DNA of 64,000 bases, taken from Rhopalosiphum padi (taxonomy: Eukaryota > Arthropoda > Insecta > Hemiptera > Aphididae). A program made the position numbers and the translations under genes. The DNA is taken from NCBI RefSeq assembly GCF_020882245.1, contig NC_083599.1:1736001-1800000 (forward strand). Reading direction: 5' to 3'. Below the pieces are notes generated by a model, which saw nothing but the letters and a program-made list of their open reading frames with translations, searched no databases and was not told the DNA's origin. This document shows positions 1 through 10,800 of this stretch, one piece after another (within the stretch, counting starts at the first letter, position 1; each line of letters starts with the position of its first letter).

Positions 1-1384
1 AGGTTTTTTATAACCCCAATATAGACCAATTAAAAAAATATAATGAGAATTCAATAACTGAACACATTTTAGAATAGGCCAAAATGTACTACACAAACTT
101 TTTGTAAGAGGTAATCCATCAATACCTATAAGTATTTTAATAATTGTACAAAAATGATGATAGCTCCCTAGGGGTACAGAACAAATTTCCATTGAATGAT
201 TACAATTAATTTTTAGTATAGTTCTAGCATCTTTAGAATATTACTAAAACATTTATGCGATTTTAAAAACTTTAACAAAGCAGATAAGGCACTGTTAGTA
301 ATATTAAATGTGACTGAACATTTAGTAATTAATTTAAATTTTGAATCTTTATTATCATTAAAATAATCAGGCCCGTATTTAAGGGAGGGCTCGGAGGGGC
401 AATTGCCCCTGGCGGCAATATTAAAATTAGGTTTAGGGGCGGCAAAATATTGAAATGGTCAAAAATGTAAAATTTATTTGTAGCTCATTTTACCTAATGA
501 GTATAATACGAAAATATAAAACATAATTAGTATAATAAAAAATAATTATAAAGGGGCCCACACAGTTTATCTGTGATATAAGCTGAGTAAAAATTGTACC
601 GTTTTATACCAAAAAATAGATTTTGAATGTAGAATGTACCTAATAAAGTTATAATTCGTTATCAACTCGAATGTAAATAAAATGCTATGGGCATATTGAT
701 GTTGTAAACACATGATTCGTATTTAGTTCTACGAAACGTAGACTATGAAAAATACATACTAAAAATAGAAAATAGACAGTTGTGGTTTTGCCATGATATA
801 AGGAGCTACGAGTCTATGACTGCCGATTATTGACAATTTACACTACTATTATTAAATCAAAACACAATCATTAGTGAATTATTCGTGAACGAGTGCTTGC
901 TGTATTGACGTGGTTTGTTAACTCTGTTAATCTATTTCATCTATTAACTAATATTATACATTTATACTAAGTGTGTATATTGATTATTAGTTATTAATGA
1001 GTTTTATTTTATATTAATGTACCTATTTACTACTATAATTGTGTAATATCAATAAAGTAAAAGAATTTCCTTTTTTTTTTGGGGGGGGGGGGGGGCGGCA
1101 AATTGTATGTTGCCCCTGGCGGCAATTTTTGTAAATACGGGCCTGAAAATAATTAAAATGATTCAACTCCTGATCAGTATCATAAATAATATAAGATAAA
1201 TTATTATCTTCAATACATTGTGTGAATGAAGAAAAATTAAGTTTATCTGAAATCAAATCTGATATTTGACTTTCATTAGCAACAACAACATTATTACTAA
1301 CAATTATGTCTTGATTTGGTATATCATTTCTGGATAAATTTGGGTGTTGACAAATTCTATAAACATCAATTACTTCAATTTATT
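1..1384 (-). pseudogene. Decayed transposon-encoded protein, N-terminal part, split by a MITE
   Basis: Reading right to left from about 1384, one frame is open (…QISDLISDKLNFSSFTQC…) up to 1146. It resumes at 367 in the same frame once the inserted element 368-1145 is ignored. A one-base slip near 230 then shifts to the frame carrying DARTILK, PLGSYHHF, GIDGLPLTKS and FWPIL, and reading continues past the left edge of the window. I recognise this motif series from uncharacterised transposon-associated proteins common in aphids and Hydra, but I cannot name the superfamily. It is a pseudogene (frameshift plus insertion) and its 3' part lies outside the window. Function is not known; association with a DNA transposon is an inference from family memory. 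Confidence 0.6.
368..1145. mobile_element. Non-autonomous hAT-type element (MITE) with 8-bp target duplication
   Basis: The left end CAGGCCCGTATTTA at 368 is the exact reverse complement of the right end TAAATACGGGCCTG finishing at 1145. The 8 bases on both sides are the same, aaaataat (360-367 and 1146-1153). An 8-bp duplication with CAGG-type ends is the hAT signature. Just inside the ends both sides carry TTGCCCCTGGCGGCAAT, extending the inverted repeat. There is no transposase ORF, and a run of 15 or more G at 1081 is prone to length change. The insertion interrupts the minus-strand reading frame of the flanking pseudogene. Confidence 0.9.
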
Positions 1385-2073
1385 CCAAAAACTACAACAA
1401 ACTAGGTATAGTGAATTCGGCGAGACATAATTTATTAATATGTTAAATAATAATAACCATAAGATCCTTTTATAAATGGTTATTAGGTTAGTTAAAATTA
1501 ATATAATTTAGTATAAAATTTAATCTAGAACCTAAGTAAATAATAGATATAACATAATATAGCAAATTTAAGAAAAGCATAGATAGATTATTTTAAAAAT
1601 AAAAGTTACTGAACTCGAAAGTTTAAATAATGAACAAAATAAGTAGGTAGTAGAGTACCTATTTGTAAAATATATGTACACTGTAAACAGTTGATTGTAA
1701 ATGTAGATGAGTACCAATTTTATTAGCTAGGTATATTTTGTTGATATATTATAATATATTCACATAACTTTACGTTGAGGTTAACCGCCAAAGTGTTTAA
1801 ATAGTTATATTATTTAAAAATATATATTAAACAAGTACCAGCTAAATATTATTAACAGGGCGGATGTATTATTTACATGCTAATAGTAACATGAAAATAT
1901 ACGTTAGTTTTTATAAAATATTTAAAAATACGCATTAAATTTTTATAAGATACGCACAAAAATGATGACTGTCGATGGCTCGACAACAATGTATAAAAAT
2001 ATAATATGTATGATGCTGGCTCAACAACACTATAATAATAATAAGCCATGTAATAATATAATAAATAATATAA
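1385..2073. other. AT-rich intergenic DNA, no feature seen
   Basis: The stretch is strongly AT-rich with many short A/T runs. I see no ORF with protein-like composition, no RNA gene and no clear repeat boundary. Confidence 0.5.
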
Positions 2074-2290
2074 TGCGGCTTGTCAGCCGATTACCTGGGA
2101 ACTGGTGTCCATTGGTGGCTTCGAACCAGAATGCTATTATCTCGGGATGCCCACACTTGCACAATAAAAAGAATACAATATAAAATAAAATGTATGACAA
2201 TCCCGAGAACGTACGACCAACAGGCCACTAGCTCAGACGAATAACTCAAATAAAACACGCACAACGAAACCAAAAATACAAACAACTAAT
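2074..2290 (+). repeat. Diverged partial copy of the repeat at 53860-54080
   Basis: Starting at cggcttgtcagccgattacc, the sequence aligns by eye with the reverse complement of 54080 down to about 53860. Shared blocks are GGCTTCGAACCA, TTGCACAATAAAA, AGAATACAAT and GTACGACYAACARGCCA. In the 53.9-kb copy this region reads as the start of an ORF on the minus strand; here no long frame survives. The family is not identified. Confidence 0.55.
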
Positions 2291-2928
2291 TCACGTGGTT
2301 CTGCGAGTATGTCTATCGTCGCCCTGAAGTGGGTAATAACATTAATGGCTTTATAAAAGAATAATGATGATACTTACAGAAACCAATATAAATACACAAG
2401 ACGTTGAGAACAATAAGAACCACTGGCTGGTTAAAGGTGTGAAAAATGTTTCAATGCAAAAATGCTGACAAAAACTGCTTAAATAAAAGAAATACCACTG
2501 GCTGGGAACTGTCGTGCACCTCGAGAGGCAGAGAAAGAAAAGCGAACGTAGAAAAATAATTTGAGGTTTTGGCCGAACTTTTACATAAAAACACAATGAC
2601 CAATGAAAACACACATATTAACAAAAAATGCATTTCAGTACCACTTTAACAAATAGAAACATTGAAATATTGACTTTCAGTGGCACTGAAAGCATTACAT
2701 ACGATTTAAGACATTAGAGAACATTGAAGACGTAAAATATAAATAAAAAGTAATAACCGTTGGACCTACGCACGCCGCTCACTATCAGTCTGATAAAAGC
2801 ATATCGCTATATTACTATCATGAGCCGACAGTGAGACAACGTACGCAGTCGCGGCACAATAATTCTCGCGCTGCTTGATGGCGCGAACACCACATAATAT
2901 TTTATATCAATTTAACTATATTACCGGC
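2291..2928. other. Intergenic DNA left of the piggyBac element
   Basis: Short antisense ORFs occur at 2351-2633 but have low-complexity composition and no recognisable motif. The phrase accactggctgg appears twice (about 2420 and 2495). A more GC-rich patch at 2760-2890 contains no gene I recognise. Confidence 0.4.
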
Positions 2929-5736
2929 TTAACCCTTTGAGGAGCAGCCTTGGTATACGTAAATGCAATCCAGGGAGCAGCTTAGGAATGAGAAATTAGG
3001 AAAAAAAATTATGAGCAAAGACATATATGTACGTCCTATTTTTCACTCGCGAGTTTTAGCAAAGACGTATAAATACGTCTTTTTTAATTTCAATCCTTTA
3101 TAGTTTTTAATTGTTTTTACAAAATATAGCTCAAATTAAAATAAATGATGATCTTTAATAATAAATATGTTAATTTTATTTAAATAAAACTAACAAAATT
3201 TAAATATATATATATATAATATATAGCTTCAAATCATAACAATATTAGATTATAAAATATTTTTATTAGTGTAATATCACAACAAAATTTCTTTAAAATA
3301 AAATAAAACAAAATATTGTAAAAAGAGGTACCTTACCTTGTTAATTTTAAAAATATATTAAATATACTTTAAATTAAAATAAATAACGATTTTGACATAA
3401 TATAATTATGACATTATAATAAAAACGTAATAAAAAAAAAAAATAATATAAACATTAATACTTTTTTTTACAGTGGTAGTCTTTGAAACATGGATCGAGA
3501 CACAGAGCTTTACCACAATCCTTACACTCATATCTGGTATCTTTCCGACTTCTTGTGCCTAACATGGTATTACTATGAACATGACATTTTTTCTGACTTG
3601 GTTTTTTATTACCTGCTGATTCAATAAGTGTGGGGAAATGGCGAGCAGATAATCTTAGTGGATTATTTAACGATACATTTTGTGCTCTAGCTGTTTTCGG
3701 TGTACCATGATTTTCGAGGATTTGTTGAATTAGTTTCATTCGAAAATCTGGCAATTTTAATTTTACTTCTTTTAAACCGCTAAATATTATTCCGGAGTTT
3801 AAAACAGTCATATCTAATAAATGGAAAAAAAACTTTTTATACCATTTAACCGATTTCCTTACAGTTCCATTAAAGCTCATCATCATATCACTCTTATCTA
3901 CCAAACCCATATTATTATTATAATCTAGTATGCTGTTAGGTTTTGATGTAGTTTTTCGTGGAGTGTTTATTATTTTCATTTTGTGCTTGTGTATGCTTGA
4001 CAACATAAACACGTCCCTCTTGTCTTTCCATTTTAGAGCTAAAAGCTTTGACTTTTTTGAAATGCCATATACACATTCTCCCGGCTTTAATTTCTGATAC
4101 AGCTTGGGCATTCCCTTCCTATTTATTTTCACTGTTCCGCAGCCTCCTGTTTTTTTTCGTGATAAATATTTAAAAAGAGTAGGTGACGTGTACCAATTAT
4201 CCAAGTATATAATATGGCCTTTATGAAAATATGGCTTCATTAGAGTAGATACTACAGAACCTGACATTCCCAAAGATTCAATTAAGTCTATTTGAGATTG
4301 AGCTCCAGTATACACCAAAAAATCTAAAATGTATCCAGATTCGCAGTCACATAAAACAAACAATTTAATACCAAATCTATGGCGTTTCGAAGGAATAAAT
4401 TGTTTAAAACATAAACGACCTTTCCATTCCACAATGCTTTCGTCTATACACATTTTCTGGCCCGGAGAAAATGAGTTTTTAAATTTTTTTCTCAGTGTCT
4501 CGATAACTGGTTTAATTTTATAAATTCTATCACCCGGGATTTGATTGAAATTATCATTGAAATGCAGTAATCTCAGAATTAACAAAAATCGATTTTGGGA
4601 CATTAATTGTCCAAAAGCGGGTGTTGACAGCAAAAATGATGTTGACCAATAATCTTTAATTTTATTTTTTTTCACGTGTGCCATAAGGAGGCAAACCGCT
4701 AAAAATGTATACATTTCATTGCAATTTGTGTCTTTCCAATACTGTAGCTTAGATTTTTTTTTTAATGTAAAATTAATTATTATAAACTTAAAATACTTGT
4801 TGGTTTGTTCAACAATATGATCGACAAAATGTTCATCAAAAAAGGCTTTAAAAATATCAATTTCTTTGAAGTTTTCGGGTATATCTTCTAACATGGATCC
4901 GGAATTCAATGAATCAAATAAAAAATGCTTCGGTTGAAAATTTGATAATGACGTTTTGTCAAATATCCATTTGTCAGAAAAAACTTCTACAGTACATTTT
5001 TTGGGGGGAATTATAGGCAATTGTCGATCAGAAGTAGTGCGAGGTAAAATTTCAGGAGGAATAACTACATTGTCTTCACAGACTATTGGCATATCATCAA
5101 TATTTACAGTACTGCTAGCAGTAGAATGTTTTTCATTCAAAATATTAAAAATATTTTTTCTTAGACTATCAGACAAATTACCTTCAACTTCTGAATCAGA
5201 AGAACTATCATCAACATTATCGTACCAATCGCTTTCATCGCCAGATTCAATATTGGTAACTAACTCTGAAATTTGTTGTTCAGTAAGACTCATTGTAAGA
5301 GTTAACAATACACGTATCTACAGACTACAATATTATAATATTAAATATATAAATTAAAATCATGCGACAATTGTAAAATTGTTTTTGTTTGTCTAAAATA
5401 TGATAACGAGCTTTGATAAAATCGATCGTTGTAATCAAAGCAGCTGTCGCCCCTTAGAATATCGATTAGGTAGGCAATATAAACTATTTAAAAATCTAGA
5501 TGTCTTGATAAAAATGATAATAACTATTCCGTATTGATAAATGAAAATAAAATGATTAGTTGAAATTAAACTTCACAGATGGCAGCACATATTTCATATA
5601 AGGTATTTTATCGTAAGGAAACATAAACAATGAAACTAAAAGGAATTCGCGGGAAAAACGTATATATACGTCAATGCTCTTTTTGACAGTGTATTTTAAA
5701 AACGTACATATACGTCCATGCTCCTCAAAGGGTTAA
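2929..5736 (-). mobile_element. Complete piggyBac element with TTAA duplication
   Basis: TTAA occurs at 2929-2932 and 5733-5736. Immediately inside, the terminal repeats CCCTTTGAGGAGCA (2933) and TGCTCCTCAAAGGG (ending 5732) are perfect inverted copies of 14 bp. Subterminal, partly palindromic motifs of the form ACGTATATATACGTC appear near 3018 and 3061 on the left and near 5657 and 5700 on the right, as expected for transposase binding regions. The interior carries one intact transposase gene on the minus strand. TTAA target choice, terminal repeats and the transposase family all agree, so this looks complete and possibly mobile. The right TTAA also borders the putative element starting at 5737. 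Confidence 0.95.
3455..5308 (-). CDS. piggyBac transposase, apparently intact (617 aa)
   Basis: Cut-and-paste transposase acting at TTAA sites. The acidic N-terminal region (residues 20-45, rich in D, E and S) precedes the DDE_Tnp_1_7-type core. Candidate catalytic aspartates are D289 in KMCIDESIVEWKG, D370 in IIYLDNWYTSP and D471 in MGLVDKSDMMM, matching the DDD pattern of the family. The C-terminus has a cysteine-rich zinc-binding segment (C595, C598, C603, C607, C613) before the final KKKY, as in piggyBac proteins. Length is in the normal range and no stop or frameshift is present. Two methionines lie close together at the start (residues 1 and 6); the first is taken because the frame is open from there. 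The gene sits alone between the terminal repeats and appears to have no introns. Confidence 0.95.
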   Translation of the reverse strand: MLTLTMSLTEQQISELVTNIESGDESDWYDNVDDSSSDSEVEGNLSDSLRKNIFNILNEKHSTASSTVNIDDMPIVCEDNVVIPPEILPRTTSDRQLPIIPPKKCTVEVFSDKWIFDKTSLSNFQPKHFLFDSLNSGSMLEDIPENFKEIDIFKAFFDEHFVDHIVEQTNKYFKFIIINFTLKKKSKLQYWKDTNCNEMYTFLAVCLLMAHVKKNKIKDYWSTSFLLSTPAFGQLMSQNRFLLILRLLHFNDNFNQIPGDRIYKIKPVIETLRKKFKNSFSPGQKMCIDESIVEWKGRLCFKQFIPSKRHRFGIKLFVLCDCESGYILDFLVYTGAQSQIDLIESLGMSGSVVSTLMKPYFHKGHIIYLDNWYTSPTLFKYLSRKKTGGCGTVKINRKGMPKLYQKLKPGECVYGISKKSKLLALKWKDKRDVFMLSSIHKHKMKIINTPRKTTSKPNSILDYNNNMGLVDKSDMMMSFNGTVRKSVKWYKKFFFHLLDMTVLNSGIIFSGLKEVKLKLPDFRMKLIQQILENHGTPKTARAQNVSLNNPLRLSARHFPTLIESAGNKKPSQKKCHVHSNTMLGTRSRKDTRYECKDCGKALCLDPCFKDYHCKKKY

Positions 5737-5766
5737 GAGGCCGTCCCAGTAGAAAAAAATCGACCG

Positions 5767-6091
5767 AAAAACATGCTTTCGTACTTCCAATAGTACTCAG
5801 GCCTCGTTGATCGTAGAAACATGATTTTGGTATCAAAATAATCACGAGAAGTTGTACTAAATATTCTTGGAACAGAATTTTAAAATTTTTTTTCAAACCG
5901 GAGATATTTGCATTTGAAATTTGTAAAATTTTTCTTTTTTTTAAAAAATCATATAAAATCGGCAAATTTAGATATCAAAAATCTGTTCCAAGAATATTTA
6001 GTACAACTTCTCGTGATTATTTTGATACCAAAATCATGTTTCTACGATCAACGAGGCCTGAGTACTATTGGAAGTACGAAAGCATGTTTTT
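5767..6091. repeat. Perfect 109-bp inverted repeat with 107-bp spacer
   Basis: Positions 5767-5875 and 5983-6091 are exact reverse complements by my reading, with no mismatch over 109 bases. The spacer 5876-5982 is AT-rich. The DNA could form a long hairpin, and a transcript would form perfect double-stranded RNA. It lies 30 bp inside the left end of the putative 5737-17105 element and is not repeated at the right end. It may be a foldback MITE or a duplicated and inverted subterminal segment. Confidence 0.9.
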
Positions 6092-7856
6092 GGCAAAAAA
6101 ATTACGAATTTGCCGTCGTCATGTGCTGCTAAAGCGATTACAGCGGCAGCGTTCTGAAATAGTACTTCTTCCACCACCCCGCTTGCATATGCAGCCGTAC
6201 CGCACCATAGGTCAAAACTGGTTATTTATCGCAACCGCGCACTGGTTATAAATAGCCAAGTACGTCAATACGAAAATAATAATTTTGTCAATAAATAATA
6301 TTATTTTATTTTTCGATGTTATAATTCGTAATTTTATTTACTATCGTATTTTACGCAAAATGGAACTACGACATAATACTATATCGTAAAATTGTCACAA
6401 ATCGGCTAGAAAACGTACGATTTAAACAATTTTTTTTTTCAATTATAGACAATTGTTCTATAAAATTAGCGTATTGACATTCAAGACGAAATTTTTTAAA
6501 TTTAAATTAGTATAACTGTATAAGTAAAAAAAGGTAGGCAAGTGGGTGTCGATCTGCTTTACAGTAGGTTACAAGTGAGTCACTATATACTTACTGGATT
6601 ATTGTGTTAAATTTGAATTCAATGATATAATATCATTGTATAAGAAAAACGAATCTTAGCAAAGATGGAGAGTCAGCCTATGATATATTATAATATATAT
6701 TTTTAACTACAATAATTTAAAATTTGAAAAATTTTTTCAAAATTAAAACATAAAATACTTATAAAAAAAAACTTGTGCACATTGATTTTTAATATTTTTC
6801 AACTGCTATTGTAACAATATATTATCTGCAGGAGCCTTGAATTAAATTTTCACGCTTCTTGACCCAACAAATTTAATTACTAATTTATCAACAACTATAG
6901 AAAAAAAAATTTGTAAATGTCCGTAAACAGCTCAGAAAGAGTGAAAATGTATCAAGTATAGGAATTGATAAAATAGATAAATAGTGTAAATTATTAAAAG
7001 TATCTACAGTTATTCGTTTTTTTTTAATTACAACAATATAAGAAAATCGCTACATGATATATCGAATGAATATCCAATGTTGTAAAAATTTGAACTTCAA
7101 ACGCTCATAAAAATTAAATTTGTTTTTCTGGTAGAGATATTTTTTTGATAAAACTAGACAACATTACAAAGAATCTTATACTAAATTTTTAAATCTTAGA
7201 TTTAAAAAGAAAAATTGTTATAAATTTCCAACAAAATAATTTGCACATTTCTTCATTTTTACGTATTTTCTATTCTGTGATAATACACGGAAATTTTGTT
7301 ATTTTCTATCAAACACGATTTGCTAATGCCTAATACATAAAACAATAATTTATATATTATTTACAAATATATTTTACCAATATTACGTATTACGTCATTT
7401 ATTAATTTATATTGTATTCGAAGATGTACTCGCGTCTTTTAGTCTAACTATCTATCTCCTATACTCGCATTCATTGATAGCTAGATGTATATAGTATCCT
7501 AATCATGAGTTAATACGATTTGAATAAATGTATGATATAACAGATAAATAATCCATATAGCCTATTATATGGCAAAGGTCAATCATTCGCTTGATCCGTA
7601 TAAATTTTATATTTTTATTTGTTATCGACACTTATCATATTCACGTCGTCGCCCGTCGGTAACATGAAAGAGGGTAAGTATCTAAATAATAATAATTTAA
7701 TTATTCAATTATTGATTATAAACGATGATTGTATATATCAAAGTAAATGGACACAAACATTGTCATTCTGTCCAACTGTTAACACCAGTAACAACTTAGA
7801 TTTTCGCCGGAATTTTATTACGGTTTTATATTTTTTCAATTTTTTTTAACGTGAAA
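6092..7856. other. Non-coding left flank of the transposase gene
   Basis: A GC-richer patch (6110-6245) is followed by AT-rich DNA. Positions 6530-6665 match, in reverse complement, a segment at about 58470-58570 (shared blocks include TTTGAATTCAATGATATAATATCA-type wording and ACTCACTTG/ACCCACTTG). Positions 7080-7330 resemble the dispersed repeat also seen at 13000-13140 and 56600-56720. At 7663-7673 the sequence ATGAAAGAGGGTAAGTA looks like a short leader exon with a donor site, so the downstream gene may begin with a spliced 5' leader; this is a guess. Confidence 0.4.
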
Positions 7857-10800
7857 ATGGATCAACCTAAAAAAACAACTCATCGCTTCCCATCAAAAAA
7901 ATTATCAGTTAAAAAATCGCTGAGTTCTCGAGTGATGAATGTTCTAGGAATTCGTGCCAAAACTAAGTATAACTATTTATTATATTATTTTCAAATATGG
8001 TTATTAATTTTATTAAATTTGTGTTAACAAAGTCCCAACCCAGATGTCGTAGAACCTGTTGTGGAACCTTTTTTCTTAGGTGCTGACAATCAACCACCAT
8101 GCTCATCGAGGGAAACGATTAGGTAAAGTTTTAAAATGTAATAACTAATTGTAGCTAGGTTGCTATTTAAATTTATTTTAATTAGGTTATTATAAATAAC
8201 ATATCTACTTATAATAATAATTATAAATACGTATGTATTAGTGTGATTATTTTATAATAGCATTTTTTTTTTTTTTTTTAAGTCACAACTCAGAGACTGT
8301 AGAATCTGTTGTGGAACCTTTTTTCTTAGGTGCTGACAATCAACCACCATGCTCATCGAAAGAAACAATTAGGTAAATTTTAATAATTTATAGCCATCTA
8401 AGTTTTATTGTATGTAAACTAAAACTATATTTATTTTTTATTTATAATACATATGTTTTTTTTTAATTTTTTAGCAAAATGGTGGATTTGAGGGATAACG
8501 AAACCAATGATTGGGGTACTGAAGACATTTTACATAACTTGACATTTGATGAATCTATATCTAGTAATCAAGAAACCAAGTATGATTTTTAATTTAAAAT
8601 TTGATTGAATAGCTGAGCCTACTAATTTGTTATTATTTTTGAACCAAAAATTAGCGTATTTCATTCATTTCGGATATTGGTTATAACAGTTTTAAAAATT
8701 AAACATTATTATTTAATTGTTACAACAGGCCATGCGATGTAAATGAAAGTTCGGGAAGACGAATAGTGGATATACATTACGTTTTTAGTCAAATTAAAAA
8801 TAGTGTTCATCAAGGGTCATTTGGTTGTTCATTTTTGAACATGACATTTATTTCTGAAAAAAGACACGGATTTAGATCAACATTTAGGTTTCAGTGCGAT
8901 GTATGTAACATTATTACGTTTATTAACTCAGAAAAGTTGAAACCTGAGACCTTTATGCCGATTAACGATGCCGCCGTAAACGGATCAATAGCAGCTGGAA
9001 TTGGTTTTACACAATTATCAGAAATGTGTGCGGTTATGGATATCCCTTGTATGTCTTCGTCTACTTTTCTCTTAGTACAAGAATTTATTAGCAAAAGAAT
9101 CCATGAAGTCGCCGAGGTGCAAATGAAAATTGCTGGTGATGAGTAACGTCAGTTAGCAATAGAAGCTGGTGAGATAGATACTGACGGAACCCCGATGTGC
9201 ACTGTAGTTGCTGACGGACAATGGTCCAAACGCAGTTACAAGACCAAATACGATGCATTATCCGGAGTGGTAATATTACATATATAATATTATAAAAATG
9301 TATAGGTACCGGTTTTGAATTACAGTTTGTATTATTCTATAGGCAACAATAATTGGTTACAAATCGAGAAAAATTTTGTTTGTGGGCATTAGAAACCGTT
9401 ATTGTATCATTTGCCAAAGAGCCAAAAATAAGAAGTCATCTCCTCCTGAACATACATGTTTTATGAATTGGAAAAAAGGCGCTACTAGCATGGAAGCTGA
9501 TGCCATCGCTGATGGGTTTAAACAAAGTGTAGAACTGCACGGACTCAAATACAATAAACTAATAGGTACGTTATAACGTTTATTATATTAGCTGCGATAC
9601 CGATATTCCTAAATACATGTTTGACACATAATAATTCAACATTATAATAAGAGTTATCAACTTATCATAGTGAACTTTATTATAGATAATAAATAACGGC
9701 CCTTTCGGCATAGTTCACAATGACTGTATCACTTACGTGGTTAAATAACAATAATAATAATATCATTGGGTAGTAATAAAATTAAATACTCATATAGTTG
9801 CGACTATCTACTTTTTAAAATATATTTATAATTATTAATAAATGTAGTACAATTAAATAATTTTACCAGGAGATGGAGATTCAAGTGTTTCAAAAAGGCT
9901 TGCTGAAATCATGCCTTATGGTTGTAGACTGCTTATAAAAAAAATAGAATGTCGTAATCATTTATTGCGAAATTATGGAACAAAATTAATGGCTATGACA
10001 ATAAATAAAAAATATCCAATTCCACTAAGAAACCATGTAAAGGCAAATATATTACGTTTTAGATATGCCATAACTAAGGCAATTGAATATCGTAATAGTT
10101 TACAGGGGCAATTAGATTACGAAAAAGAAGTTGGTAAGCTGAGCGAAAAATACAATTTTTTTTTCGTATAATTTTGTTTTTTATATAATTGTTCTATTGA
10201 ATTTAATTGTATTATTTTTTATGTTATATAACTATTATAGGATTACGGAAAGATATAAATAATAGTTTTCGTCACATTTTGGGTAGTCATGATCAATGTG
10301 AGGAATATTTTTGTAAGCCCGCTAACCGCAATTTACCAAATGAAAAAAATATGATTAAATCTGCCGAGGAATCAGGGTTCTTGAGCGATATATCTCAAAT
10401 AATATCTCGTTTGGTCACAAATGTTGATAGTTTACTCATGAATGTCGATAACAACGTGTGTGAACAATTTAATAGTGTGATCAATAAATATTTAGCGGGT
10501 AAACGTATAAATTATTCACAAAGAAATTCGTACAATTCTCGAGTTGAAGCTGCAGTAATATCGTACAATTCCAATGGACAATTTCTTCGATTATTACACA
10601 AAAATATTGTAAATGATATAAGCCCAGGTAACTATGAGTTTTTGTGTCAAATATTTTACTAAAAAAGTGACCATTTAAAAATGAACACGTAGTAAATACT
10701 AAATTATTTGTAATCCTTTTAAAAATTCTAAATTTTGTTGAGAAATGTTTAATTTTTCAAATTTGTACTCAATAGCTTTAAGATAAAAAAAATTACGTCA

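Noticed and set aside
2351..2633. Two overlapping minus-strand ORFs (60 and 87 codons)
   Set aside because: Low-complexity, Phe/Leu/Ser-rich and without homology that I recognise.
4956..5357. 133-codon plus-strand ORF inside the piggyBac element
   Set aside because: It is the antisense of the transposase N-terminus; composition follows the real gene and no motif is present.
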